Source of the DNA: Patella vulgata
Taxonomy: Eukaryota > Mollusca > Gastropoda > Patellidae
Length of the DNA stretch: 64,000 nucleotides
Direction: 5' to 3'
Assembly (NCBI RefSeq): GCF_932274485.2
Contig: NC_065881.2
Coordinates: 51,160,702-51,224,701, forward strand
Below the pieces are notes generated by a model that saw nothing but the letters and a program-made list of their open reading frames with translations, was not told the origin of the DNA and did no database searches. The position numbers were made by a program, and so were the translations under genes. Each line of letters begins with the position of its first letter. The stretch's first letter is position 1. Below, piece by piece: positions 43,801-55,631 of this stretch.

Positions 43801-44408
43801 CACGTTTCTCGCGAACCGACGAATCTGCGATTTTTAAATTTTGAGAAAAAAACAGCGTTTGAAATTGCCCTCGATTATTATCTGTGTGTTCATCAAATAA
43901 TATTTATTTGTGATCTAATATTTAATACATATACACAAGGAAACTGACTTGCATTACCTAAGGAGTTTACGTGCTATTTTTGATAACTTTCGCTTTGATA
44001 AGGGTCAAATTTCCTAATGATCTTATTCGCCAATTTGTGCGAAAAATCAAAATGGCACCGTTCACATTCACCCCAATTCGCTTCTTTGTAAGACCAAAAA
44101 AGGGTTGTTTTATCATGGACAGTTTATGGCCTTCTTAATCATATTCGTCATAAATTAGTTCCTCTAAACAAAAGCAGGCCCAATACTAATTGAACACGGA
44201 ATCTCAAGGCATCACAATACAGTAACTTACAAGTGAAATCATAACTTTTATCCAAACCGACCATAGACTGGCCATGATGGCCATAAAATCAAAACGATCG
44301 GTTAATATTCGCTATTTAATAAGAACCCAGTGACTTGTATTTAGGTCAATTTTGATCACATTTTTGGCTGTTTTTGTTTTCGTTCATTTTGACTTTACAT
44401 AGTTTTGA

Positions 44409-45616
44409 TCGTTTCGTCTACATCCTTTTTAGTTTCGTTGAACCTCTTCGACACGCCGCTATTTAATCCGATTGAATCAAGCCTGGGAATTATATAAGTG
44501 GCATTAAAAGGAACATGGAATTAAAGGGGAAGACGAACGATTTTCAACAAGATTTCCATAAATCTTAAATATATATTGATAAATAATCCCCTTTAATAAA
44601 CCATTGTATATATGAGGTTGGTGGGAGTATGAAGTATGAATGGTTTTTAATGAGGGCATGAAATAACGAATGATATTAATGGGAGCCATTAATGTGCCGA
44701 TTTCGTAACATAAAAAGGTACCCAGTTGGCCTAGCAATTCGATAATAATAAGAACACTTCATTTTCATGTGACTGTCTCTAATGGGCTTCTCCGTATCTT
44801 GGTTATCTTGTAAAAGCGAGATAGCTATCTTGCAATAACATTTGATTGACCCTAATGATCTTTCGTAAATATATGAAAATGTTTGAAGTTTTTACAAAAA
44901 ATGCCTACATTAGTGTCCCATGAATGTCGATTGACAGTTCATATTCTCGATTGTCAAACTGCACAATATTAAACTAAGTCTCAATGTTCAGTCCACCAAT
45001 CGTGAATAGTTTTAATGTAGATATGGCGAGTGTTCTAGATAACTGATTATGAATTTGTCATGTAAATATATGTCTAAATAACAATCTATACATCATTTGA
45101 AGTCTGAAAACAGACTTGCACTACACGGGTGTAACTGATTAGATAATACGTTTCTATCCACATAAAACGTGACTAATTTAGCAGCTTCTGAAAATGTATG
45201 CCCAATCGATTTCATGATGTAACCACTGATGATTGGCTGACAGGTTCTAACCTGGAAACTTGCAAGGGCTTGTGAACCAACCGTTTAAACCATATATCTG
45301 TGATTATAATGCTATTTCCGAGCAGCTGTATATAGTGAAATGCCGTTATGACTAAATTAGTTATTCCTTTAAGAAACTAGCTGACATAGATCAAATTTAA
45401 TTTATGCCGAATATATCAGATTAGTATTCGAATATAAGAACTCTTCAGTCGAATACTGGAGTGCTCGAGCCGAACACAGGGGTATACATATGGAGAAGAT
45501 ACCCCGACTCCGATGAATGGTAATTACAGTTGTTTCGGGGCAGGCCATACAAAGTTACTGCAAACTTAGTAACAGCAGTTGATATTAACAATAATATTAG
45601 TAACATATGTTTTCTT
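44409..45616. other. Mostly unassigned; possible old P2 MITE
   Basis: 44960-45130 weakly resembles the P2 right half (GAAGTCTGAAAACAGACTTG against GAAGCCTAAATAAAGACTTG), too diverged to delimit. The rest is unassigned. Confidence 0.35.
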
Positions 45617-45736
45617 AGTATGAGAAAACATATTGTGTAATACATTTTTAATAATAGGTTTTTAAAATTTTGTATCAGTATGAGAAAACAAATTGTGTAA
45701 TACATTTTTAATAATAGGTTTTTAAAATTTTGTATC
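45617..45736. repeat. Tandem duplication, 2 x 60 bp
   Basis: Units 45617-45676 and 45677-45736 differ at one base (T or A after GAGAAAACA). 60 bp keeps frame, so the minus-strand open frame over it simply doubles its peptide. No coding role is supported. Confidence 0.92.
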
Positions 45737-46474
45737 CAAGTTAACATTCTTATTGACATACAATATGCAACTTATTGTCAACTTTAAAATGTCTTTCATA
45801 GTATGCTGGGTGTTAATTTTCGCACCCATGATCCAAATACATCTAAATCCGATCGGGTAGTGTCATGAACATCAAGACAACCGAGGGTCGTGGTGATAAG
45901 CTGTTTGGCGATAATTTCCGATGCTCTCAATATCTGGAGCTGAAACAGGTTATAAAACCTATTTCTCAACATTTCTGTCTACAATTCTTGCATATATATA
46001 TTATTAATACTTCTCTTGATTTTGTTTTGCTTTAAGTTTTCGCATAGTCAGATAATTGTAAGAATCGTGTTTGGATAAAATTATCCTACTGGTTGATTTT
46101 GGATGTCTCAAAAAATGTCCACATAGGCACCTAATTACAACCAGTTACCTATAAGAAAATCGTCTCTTTGTTGCAAGTTTAACAGTATGTGTATCTTAAA
46201 ATCTGAATATCTGCTACTTTATCAGTCTTTGGAAGGACAAAACCTGCCAAAGTAGTACATTATTATGCGATAATATGTTCGTTGGGTGAGCTTTATAGTC
46301 CAGTCGCCAAACCCAATATTTCGTGTGAACCTGGAAATTGTATACAAAAATTTCTTATGATTGATTTTAGTAGCCTAGGGTGTCCTCTTTTAGAATCTGC
46401 AGGATGATACAATTTCCAAGTTCAGCCATAGTTCTGTCGGACTATTACAAACTGTTAGTAAAAACTGCTACTTC
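45737..46474. other. Unassigned stretch
   Basis: Nothing recognised. Confidence 0.4.
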
Positions 46475-46739
46475 CAGGGGCAGATCCTGGAATATTTGCG
46501 GGAGGGGGTTTGCCAGGCTCCTGTTAAGGAGATTTGACAGTTGACAATGCATGATGCCATCATCGTCTCTAAAGTACGTAGGCATACATATACACATTGA
46601 GCTTTGTATAAAGAGAAATCCAATTGTCAATATTTATAATGAATTAATAGCACCACATTGTGATTCAATTACAATTATTTTGCTTTTATGTAGCTGAGCA
46701 GGGTGGGGTTTGGACCCCCCTCTCTCTGGGTTCGCCCCG
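46475..46739. mobile_element. Small hAT-type element, 265 bp
   Basis: Starts CAGGGGCAGATCCTGG and ends CTGGGTTCGCCCCG, imperfect inverted repeats resembling the 14.1-kb hAT ends. 5-bp target duplication ACTTC at 46470-46474 and 46740-46744. Inner flanks are G-rich then C-rich. Non-coding. Confidence 0.7.
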
Positions 46740-49082
46740 ACTTCAATGCAAAGTGACATGCACCAACCTAATACAGTTAGAATATGGGTTCGACATTGTA
46801 CATCAACGCACACCGGCATGGTTTATTCTATTTTGCCTTACCGCAATTAATACGAGGGAATGTCCCCGATATCAAAACATAACCGTGCAACAGTTTGACC
46901 GTTTGCTAAACATAAAATTACTTACTCGGAGTTGAACAATTGTTACATTTATTTGCTGAAAAGTTCCAATAGATAAATCCATTTCTTATTTGTTTTCGGA
47001 TGCCCCCTGGCATTAATATTCTGAACGCAGAAGAAATCACAATGTTGTCTTTGTTAATTGCATTGATTTGTGAACTTGGAAGTTTTAAGATCTGAAAGAA
47101 TCGGTAAAAAAGGCCATCTAAAATTCTTTTAATAAACCCACGCAAACTCTAGACATTTCTGTATGGCTAACGGGATGGTGTGAAGAACACTTTTCTCATC
47201 AGTTATATAATAATACGTAATGTCATGGAAAGTTTATCGTACAATTCGTATTGTTGGTCGGGTTCATTCAATCATTCATTCAACACGATTCGTGACATTA
47301 CGCTTTTCTTTTTTTTTTTTGCTCAATCAGTTCTATGGAAAGTAATTACGGTACTACCCGAGTATGTTTAGTTAGATATATCGAGTAACCAAGAATCTCT
47401 AAGAGAATCATTGTAGACAAGAGAATCATTACAAACATACTTGGGTAGTGTAGTTCAAATTCCAAATACTGCCAGAAGGCGAGATTTGTGCTACATGTAT
47501 GACTACTTATTAAAATCCTACATATGTCAGTATGGTCGTTGTGAAGGTTTTTTAAGGGATGTTTTACCTAATACTGGGAAAAAGGAACGTAAGACTATTG
47601 TGGGATTTTTGCCTTTAAATTAATAATAGCATTATATTAACAATTATGTCCTTATTGGTAACATATTCATAGACAAGCCATGCATATCTCACACACACAA
47701 ATTGGATGAGTGATGGGTTGACAATTAAAAAAAGCTGTAATTCATAAACATAACCGATTCTGGATGAAACCAGGATATCATGTTAATCACTAATGATAGG
47801 ACAGTTACCATTCCATATTTGGCTTGAGTGACCAATCACATGACTAATTACATAACAATTAGCCAATAGAATAATTAATGGTTGTGAATCTGAGCGTGTA
47901 TAACAAATAGAATGTGTGCTCTTGGACAGGCAGTCGCTAGATTCGTAGAGATGAGACATGCATTGAGAGAGAGGGAGACACCGTTGAGGTTCAAGGGATA
48001 ACATCTGGATTGAGTAGACCCCATTGAATTGTAGGAAAGCCATATCATGTAGTTTGCGAATTAGGAGGTGGAGAGAAAAGACATGTTAATTTTAAGTATT
48101 GTAATGTAACTTAAGCATGATATGCTTGATATAAAAATGAGTGGAGCTAGTCAAAAATAAATAATGGTGTTTAGAATGGGAGTGTTTATGTGACAAAAAC
48201 GCTGACGATAGGGATTCGCACAGATTTAAAAAAATATAGCTTCTATCGCGTTAAGGAACCCATTGTTGATGGACCGGGCGACGACAAAGGATTGTTCATT
48301 ATATACCCGTTTTTTATGGGGCAAGGGTCTAACACGTGCGCTGTAAATCATAATAGCCTGTCATCTATGCATTTTATGGGTTCGATGTCGTTTGCCTCAC
48401 CTAAAGATATAGGTTAACCTTGTGGGTGTCGAGTGGACGTTAAAATCTACTGAATTGAATCATGTCTATAAATTATTCCACAGTTATAGAGATAATTGCT
48501 TTCTTTAAAATTATGGAGTAGGCGAACGGTATGATGGTGTGCAGCTGTCTATTATTTAGAGATAAGGCAATTACTTCAAATGCTGTATTATGCATTGATC
48601 TTCAGATCGATGGCAATATTGGATAATCCGTGGTGATATCGGCATGGACCATGGACAAGAAATTGGGAACGTTTTTAAATGTCACAAACAATAATGTATT
48701 CTATTGCCATTTGAACAATGTACATGTATTATTTAAACAGGGTCAGCGCCAGTTATTTAGAATTTATTAATACATAATTGAACTAAATTGAAAAGTTTTT
48801 GAATTCAGTGGATACGTTTACGGGTGTTTCGAATAAATTTATATCTTTAAACTGCCTTGGAATTTTTTTTATTCCAAATGAAGTAAATGACATAATAAGT
48901 AATATGAGTGTTAATAAAAAAAATGGCACGTTTAACGGAAAATCTAATTGCGCGCCTAGTGCCTGTTTTTATTAACGTACGACATCCTTATTCTTGAAAC
49001 AGCTAATGCAAAGGTATTGCAAACGGACACGACTATGGTCGTTACGATCAATAGCATAGCAATCCAATATAATTAAATGTAT
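46740..49082. other. Unassigned stretch with short hairpins
   Basis: A pair CTACCCGAGTATGTTTAG (about 47354) and ACAAACATACTTGGGTAGTG (about 47431) forms an 18-bp inverted repeat. AAGCATGATATGCTT at 48113 is a perfect short palindrome. A short SINE family 2 tail-like GTCGAGTGGACGTTAAAAT lies near 48429. Frames of 60-91 codons here have no recognisable domain. Confidence 0.4.
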
Positions 49083-49128
49083 ATGTTTAATTCGTTTCGT
49101 CAAACATGTTTAATTCGTTTCGTCAAAC
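49083..49128. repeat. Perfect tandem duplication, 2 x 23 bp
   Basis: ATGTTTAATTCGTTTCGTCA and three more bases, repeated once without spacer. Confidence 0.93.
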
Positions 49129-49394
49129 ATGGACACGAATTAATGTTTCTTGTCTCATATATTGAATTTTCCACAATTTTTCGAGGCCTTGTGTTTATTT
49201 GAATATAGTGCTAGTGTTTGATCAGATATGTTAGCTTTTTTACGTTCTGAAAGGTATTCAATCTTCTTTGGACTACTTCGGTAGGCCTATATAGATACGT
49301 TTCACGAAACAATTGTAGATTATTCAATGATGATATAGATTTTGTATACCTGGGTGCTAAAGATTAAAGACAGCAGGGTTACTTAGCATTCTAT

Positions 49395-49673
49395 TTGGAT
49401 TTGCTATATAGTAATACTAATCCAAACCAGAAACATTATGAAGCTTTCGGCTATGTAAAGGGGATTTCCTATCATAATTCCCGTGCGCATGCTCTAGCCT
49501 ACGACATATACATTTGTCATTTCCGTTACTCTATATCGAGCCTCGGCTTTATGACGGTAAGTGATATGTACCTACGCCTATACAATTGCGATGCTGCACT
49601 GGTTTACTTATTAAGAAAACTGGCCGCTTTTAAAAAGAAGTTATCAAAATTGCGTCGTTCGAAGCGTGTTTAG
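49395..49673 (+). other. Open frame of unknown meaning, 92 codons
   Basis: Starts MDLLYSNTNPNQKHYEAFGY and ends with a basic tail KKKLSKLRRSKRV. Richer in GC than its surroundings. I do not recognise it. A second frame follows at 50031-50318 with a similarly lysine-rich, hydrophobic product. They could be two parts of one decayed gene of an unidentified element, or chance. Confidence 0.3.
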
Positions 49674-50030
49674 AGTAGAAGTCCTTGTTTGAAGAAAATC
49701 GGATAAACTTGAAATAAAAACAGTTTCAGACTTTGAAATATTTGTATGATAAATATTCTTCAAAGGCGTCGTCATTGGTAATCCGGGAACTTCGTCATAC
49801 AGCCGAGGCTAGATGTAGGGTACTGGAATCTGCTGAGGTTTGCCCAGTGGTACATTTGTCAGATAATTGGCTATACAGAGCGTGCGCAGTTACGTGGACT
49901 TCCTAGTCCGGGAGATATTACTGATAACCAAACTACTGGGACGGGGATATTTTAATTTATCACCCAAAAATACATTCCACAGTAGATATCTCTTGTGTGA
50001 TAAATTTCACAATAGGAGATATCGTTTTAC

Positions 50031-50318
50031 ATGAATTTGATTGGTCAATCAAAAAGGGACTACTTTTTTTTATTTTCAAAGAACAGTTCATTTTTTATTA
50101 AAAGTAACTTCTTACTTATTAAAAAGGAACTATTTGTATTTAATTGGCCTTTACGGAAACACAGGGTCAATATAAAGGACTTTGGAATGGTTGAATTGCT
50201 GTCAAAAAATGATGTATCACTACGCCGTAATGTAATTAGGTTTAAAAAAGGTGAAATCTATAGCAAAGAATTATATTTATTTATTTGTGCATGTAAGAAG
50301 GCATTTAGTGATAAATAA
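50031..50318 (+). other. Open frame of unknown meaning, 95 codons
   Basis: Starts MNLIGQSKRDYFFLFSKNSS and ends ICACKKAFSDK. Lys/Phe-rich. No domain recognised. Same strand as the 49395-49673 frame, about 360 bp downstream. Confidence 0.3.
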
Positions 50319-50606
50319 ATCTCCTACTCGTCTTTTTTGGTATCAAAAAATATCAACACTCGTCGATAAAAGTAAAAAAAGTCGCAGGACATTCTCTATA
50401 TCTTAAATGAAAAGAAACTGCTTTGAGGAATTTCTACGGTGGCCAAAAACGAATTGTTGATTAAACATCCGTTTTCTGTCAACTAACTAGTTGATGTTTC
50501 GCGACTGGTGAAAGCATAGACAATCTGCAGAAGAGAAAAACTTGGTCCTGTTATTAGTCTACGATTTATTGTAGTAATTGTCACGTTCACCAGGTGGTGT
50601 CGCCGT

Positions 50607-51053
50607 TTTACTTCACTAATTTGCATTTTCGTAAGCCATCCTGATAATATGGAGACATATAATGTTTTGCTGCTGCCTCCCATTTTATCGATTAGAATTT
50701 CTGAAATCTCGCTGGTAACTAGATTCTTCAAACGCTAATGTATATGACTATAATGTCCAACATCTTCTAATATCAAAAGTTATAGTAATCACTTTACGTC
50801 AGAGGTTTTAAGTTTTTGTGAAAGCCTTGGGTGTTCATCATTTATTAAGTTGTTTTTAAAACAACATTTTGGGGAACAGACTTAACCTATGGGAAACCCC
50901 TCTCCCTAGATAATATATATATATATATATGTATAATATATATATATTATCTAGGGAGATATTCTAATCGATAAAATAGGAGGCAACAGCAAAACATTAT
51001 ATGTCTCCATATTATCAGGATGGCTTACGAAAATGCGAATAAGTGAAGTAAAA
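50607..51053. repeat. 94-bp inverted duplication around a palindromic AT tract
   Basis: 50607-50700 and 50960-51053 are reverse complements with only a few differences. Both can be read in one frame as ILIDK-GG-SKTLYVSILSGW, with mostly conservative changes. Between them a palindrome (TCTCCCTAGATAAT at 50901-50914 and its complement at 50946-50959) surrounds an AT repeat. The junction has the look of a foldback rearrangement. Confidence 0.85.
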
Positions 51054-51155
51054 CATAATATTGAAATTAAATACTAATTGACCGAGATTAAAATATGTTG
51101 GACATATCAATAAACTTATGGACTTGATTAAAAATTATATTGTTTACATCTAGAC
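50875..51155 (-). mobile_element. LINE 3' end fragment, interrupted by the inverted duplication
   Basis: 50875-50920 (GGGGAACAGACTTAACCTAT, AAACCCCTCTCCCTAGATAA) and 51075-51155 (TGGACATATCAATAAACTTA, GACTTGATTAAAAA) match two adjacent parts of the LINE 3' end at 56590-56780. The inverted-duplication arm lies between them. Confidence 0.75.
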
Positions 51156-51239
51156 CCAGGTTCCCCAAAACACTGGGTCGCAACATCGGCAGGGGTCGCC
51201 CACCACTTTTCGGGGATCGAAACAACCTTAGACCATCAA

Positions 51240-51385
51240 CAAGTACAATAATTGAATGCATCTACCCATTCAAATCACCAGAAATGGACAAAACTGGCTA
51301 TAGGGCATTCATCAAGTACAATCATTGAATGCATCTACCCATTCAAATCACCAGAAATGGACAAAACTGGCTACAGGGCATTCAT
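51240..51385. repeat. Tandem duplication, 2 x 73 bp, inside the mariner remnant
   Basis: TTGAATGCATCTACCCATTC and GAAATGGACAAAACTGGCTA recur with a 73-bp period; only two or three bases differ. The period is not a multiple of three. Confidence 0.9.
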
Positions 51386-51962
51386 CAAGTACCTGCAATT
51401 GAATGGAGTAACCCCGATAGATACATACCGACACGTTCTCCCCTTTAGGGGATAACTCCCCTCCCTTTCCACAGTAAGTGGGCTGCGGAATTTAAGCGTA
51501 GCAGAGGGAGCCTTGACGACGACCCGCGTCCTGGAAGACCATCAACCATTCAATAAACATAAGCTGGATGCATGACATGGTGATGACTGAATGGCGATTG
51601 ACCACTCGACATATTGCCAGTGTTGTGGGCATCCCTCATGAGAGGGTTGAACACATTATCACCAACGAGTTTAGAATGACAAAAGTTTCTGCAAGATTCA
51701 AGAAAACATAAGCCGGGTGCATCGACATGGTGATGACTGATCCACGATTGACCACTCAACATATTGCAAGTGTAGTGGGCATCTCTCATGAGAGGGTTGA
51801 GCACATTATCGTTAACGAGTTAAGAATGACAAAAGTTTCTGCAAGATGGGTGCCAAATCTCTTGACTGCGGACGGCCGCCGACAATCTGCGCCGTTTTGA
51901 AGCAGATCCTGATATTTTGGCCAGATTTATAACCATGGATGTGACCTGTTTCCAAAATGAAC
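51250..51962 (+). pseudogene. mariner transposase remnant with internal duplications
   Basis: Mariner-type (DD34D family) transposase N-terminal part. MDKTGYRAFIKYLQLNGVTP (from 51357), then WAAEFKRSREGLDDDPRPGR (51480-51540) gives the helix-turn-helix and GRPS linker. RLTTRHIASVVGIPHERVEH and LRMTKVSARWVPNLLT follow, then NLRRFEADPDILARFITMDV, where TMD carries the first catalytic Asp. The first segment is duplicated (73-bp units starting 51240 and 51313) and the second helix-turn-helix block is duplicated (about 51555-51700 and 51705-51850, about 10% different). Frames are broken. The gene stops where a pearl-like element begins at about 51963. Confidence 0.85.
51555..51850. repeat. Duplication of ~147 bp inside the mariner remnant
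   Basis: GCATGACATGGTGATGACTG-type start, TCTCATGAGAGGGTTGA and AGAATGACAAAAGTTTCTGC occur twice in the same order. The units differ at roughly one base in ten, so this is older than the 73-bp duplication. Confidence 0.85.
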
Positions 51963-52243
51963 CAGGGGTTGCCAGGCAAGATGCGTCCATATATTGCAAG
52001 AGATGGATAGAGACAAAGCTAATAACAAAAGGAGATTTTTTGTACATTAATCAAGGGCTAAATCAAGGAAGTTATGTTCCGATATTCACGAATATCGACA
52101 GGAACCGAGATCTTTTGGATATAAACATACATTTGAGGTTTCATCAAGATCGGATAGGAATTGTGACTTCTAGAAGGTTGTGATCGGGCAGTTTCAGTCC
52201 GATTTTCACGAAATTCGAACTCAAACATCATTGGTATTGGTGG
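51963..52243 (+). mobile_element. Pearl-like element, H2-type head plus one core unit
   Basis: GGGGTTGCCAGGCAAGATGC and TGCAAGAGATGGATAGAGAC match the H2 head, followed by an A block (GAATATCGACAGGAACCGAG, TTTCATCAAGATCGGATAGG) and part of a B block (GTCCGATTTTCACGAAATTC). The tail is missing. It interrupts the mariner remnant. Confidence 0.8.
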
Positions 52244-54060
52244 TATATTTGTCGAAGAAAGCAGGGGACTATTAAAATGGGTTCGTCCGTCTGCCTGTCC
52301 GTCACACTTTTGGGGACACAACTCTCCTTCTAATTGACCTAGAATGTTCAAACTTGGTGTAGGTGTTTATTAGGTGAATGCCTTGATGGAGTTCGAAGAT
52401 GAGCATTTTCTGCTTAGGGTAAGTAGAGATAAGCAATTTGATTGGTTGATTCTTTGGGACAAGATAACTTTAGTTCTAATTAGATGACTGACAAAACTTG
52501 GTGTATAGTTTCATTACATCAATACCTTGACTAAGTTCGATAATGAACATTTTCTGTTCAGGGTAAGCAGAGCGATAAGCAATTTGATTTGGAACTTTGG
52601 AACACAACTCTCTTTCTAATTGAGGTAGAATGTTGAAACTTGGTGCAGGCGTTCATTAGGTGAACGCCTTGATGGAGAGCGATGATAAATATTGTCTGCT
52701 TACTGTAAGCAGAGCTAAGCAATCTGATTGGCCGATGCTTTGGGGCACGATAACTTTGGTTATAATTAAGTGAGAGTGATGAAACTCAGTATAGATTCAA
52801 TATATCATTACCTTGACTAGGTTCGATGATGAGAATTTTATGCTAAGGCTAAGGAGCGAATAAGTAATTTGATTGGGCAAGACTTCGGAACGTAACAACT
52901 CTGCTTTTAATTGAGGTAGAATGTTTAAACTTGATGTAGATGTTCATTAGGTGAATTTTTTGACTGAGTTCAATGATTAACATTTCAAGCTAAAGCTAAG
53001 CTGAGCTTAACTATTTCATTTGTGGATGCTTTGGGACAAGATAACTTTGATTCTATCTGATAGGTGTATAGTTGAAAATCAGTTTGATTGCTTGATACTT
53101 TTGAAAAAATAAATGTGCGATTAATTAATATCTGTCATCTATTTATTTTGGAATTTCGGCGGGGGACATCAGCCCCACTGTTGGCTTGTTAAACGTTTGT
53201 TGTTGTTTTTTCGAAGAAAGCAGGGGCCTATTAAAATGGGTTCACGCGTCTGTCTGTCCGTTACATTTTCTTTGGACACAATAACTTCCCTTCTAATTGA
53301 GTTAGAATGTTCAAACTTGGTGTAGGTGTTTATTAGGCCAATGCCTTGATGGGGTTCGAAGGTGAGCATTTTCTGCGTAGGGTAAGCAGAGATAAGCAAT
53401 TTGATTGGTTGATGCTTTGAGACACGATAACTTTGGTTCTAATTAAGTGAGAGTATTGAAACTTGGTGTGGATTTTGATCAGATCAATACCTTGACTAAG
53501 TTTGATTATGAAAGCATTTTCGGTTCAGGAAGCAAAGTGATAAGCAATTTAATTGGTCGAGACTTTGGAGCCCGACAACTTTGATTCTAATTGAGTGATA
53601 GTGGTGAAACTTCGTGTATAGTTTTATTGTCCTTTGCCTTTCGAAGAAAGTAGGGGACTATTAAAATGGATTCGTCCGTATGACCGTCCGTCTGACTGTC
53701 CGTCACACTTTTTGGGACACAATAACTCTCTTTCTAATTGAGCTAGAATGTTCAAATTTGGTGTAGGTGTTTATTGGGTCAATACCTCGATGGAGGCATT
53801 TTCCGCATAGGGTAAGCGGAGATAAGCAATTTGATTGGTTGATGCTTTGGTACACGATAACTTTGGTTATAATGAAGTGAGAGCGATGAAACTCTGAATA
53901 TAGATTCATTATATCATTACCTTGAAAAGGTTCAAATGTGCGAATTTTCTACCTGGGCTAAGGAGCGATAAGCAATTTGATTGGTCAAGACTTTGGAACA
54001 TAAAAACTCTGCTTTTAATTGAGGTAGAATGCTTAAACCTTAAGGCTTAATCCAGCAGAA
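52244..54060. repeat. Array of ~140-bp repeats in three blocks
   Basis: Three blocks begin with CGAAGAAAG-AGGGG-CTATTA and a GTCCGTC-type run, at 52253, 53212 and 53642. Within blocks, a unit near 140 bp is marked by GATAAGCAATTTGATTGG (52431, 52572, about 52710, 52858, 53391, 53530, 53822, 53968). The GTCCGTCTG-CTGTCCGTC run is the complement of an ACGG-type microsatellite, so the blocks resemble minus-strand pearl-like elements of another type. Non-coding. Confidence 0.8.
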
Positions 54061-54414
54061 CGCAGGTGATTTAACAAATCTTCTAGATCCTAGTTCAACG
54101 AAATTTTGAACTATAAACAAAAGAAGCAAAATAGCATCGGTGTTTTAATCATATTGCTATCATGGTAAATCAAATTTAACTTGGCTCGCCTTCTTATTAC
54201 TGAATAAATTGATAACTTGAACTATACAAAAAATCTCTCAGACTCCTTAAATTAAAGCCTTTCAAACGCCATTGTTTTTGGCATAATTGGAAATGCATTT
54301 TAATGGATCAGACAAGAGCATTCGACTTCCCATTGATAGATTAGTCTTTCTGTGGTTTCTTATTGGTTTGAGTGTATCTTACAAGTGTAATATCACCGAT
54401 GAATGGTTTCAATA
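54061..54414. other. Unassigned stretch
   Basis: AT-rich; a 61-codon plus frame (54287-54472) runs into the Tc1 end and has no recognisable domain. Confidence 0.4.
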
Positions 54415-55631
54415 TACTAAACAGCAAAAAAAAAAACGTCAGTACGATTTCAAAATCAGAGAGGCACTTTAATCAAATCATTCTAGAAAGCGACTTACTA
54501 AATGGATCAAAGCATTTTTTTGTGAACAGTATGTTGACACATTAGTGATTAATTCATCACAATTCCAAGACATTACGAGAAGGTTTAGAGTCTGTACTAC
54601 ACAGTCTATACATCAGTATCTGGTGTGTCCTCCGCGAGTGTCAATAACAGCAGCGTCTGTACATGGAGTGGACCAGACGATTGATGAACGCCATAGGCAC
54701 CTGGAACCACACTCGCAGAAAAGTCTGGCGCAATCAATCGGCTGTGTTTGGTCTCCGTATGACGTTATCCCAAAGATGTTCAATCGGGTTTTAGTCCGGA
54801 CTAAGGGCTGGCCAGTGCATAACGTTGATACCGTTCTGCTACAGAAAGTCCCGAGTAACCCTGGCGATGTGGGCACGGGCGTTGTCATGCTGGAAAACGT
54901 TGTTTCGATGACGTGCGAAATGTCGTATGACGTGGGGTCCGAGAGCTTGATCGATGTAGCGCACTGCTGTGATGCCGCCTCCTCTCCCTGGACCAAGATT
55001 TTGGAACACCACAGGACCCACTCTCTGGTTCCGACCGATTCCGCCCCAAACCATTATGCTTGGAACTCCCCATCAGTCTCGTTCCATGACACATTGATTT
55101 GGTCAAAATAACACTGTATCAGATGCCTGTGTGAAGGGATTCTGTACGTGCTGTCGCACAACATGGCGGTTTTGTCGCCTTGTGGTAACCCTTGGTCTAC
55201 AAGTTCGGGGGGGGGGGGGGGTCATCCGTGGTGTTGGTGGCCCGAAAGCGTTGCTGAAGCTTGTAGATGGTCCGAACATTGACCTGGAAGTGATTGGCAA
55301 ATGCTTGGGCAGTGTGGCCAGCGTTGAGTCTTCCAAGCGCCTGGTTTCCCTGAGCTGTCGTAAGTCGTGGAATGCTGCTGACGCTGTAGTGTGAATGATT
55401 CAACCCAGTATGCAGGGGGGTGAATTTTATGAGTTACATGAAAATCATGGAGAACACAATACCATCTCAGAAGTCAGGTTGCGTTTTTGAGAACATTTCC
55501 GGGATTCAATTCTGTGTTTGTGAAGGAGCCTTATTGCTCAGGTATATACAATAAAAACATTTGGCAAGTTTTATGCAATGCGTCTATTCAGAGTAACATA
55601 GCAACCCTGACGTTTCTTTTGCTGCTTAGTA
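54415..55631 (-). mobile_element. Tc1 family 2, third copy, internally deleted
   Basis: Left end TACTAAACAGCAAAAAAAA after TA at 54413-54414. The right end, read inward, is TACTAAGCAGCAAAAGAAAC. The right-side TA is not preserved. 1217 bp against 1457 in the 27.2-kb copy. Confidence 0.88.
54613..55358 (-). pseudogene. Tc1 family 2 transposase, deleted and broken
   Basis: N-terminus PRLTTAQGNQALGRLNAGHT and helix-turn-helix are present, but a deletion joins NPFTQASDTVLF to NQCVMERDLMG, removing the first catalytic Asp block and about 80 residues before it. MVWGGIGRNQRVGPVVFQNL, VFQHDNARAHIARVTRDFL (second Asp kept) and NPIEHLWDN (Glu kept, with a stop just before NPIE) follow. A G-run at 55207-55221 shifts the frame near the linker. 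Ends GGHTRY. Confidence 0.87.

Noticed and set aside
50915-50945. CRISPR-like or regulatory palindrome
   Set aside because: It is an AT repeat inside a foldback junction; no spaced repeats.
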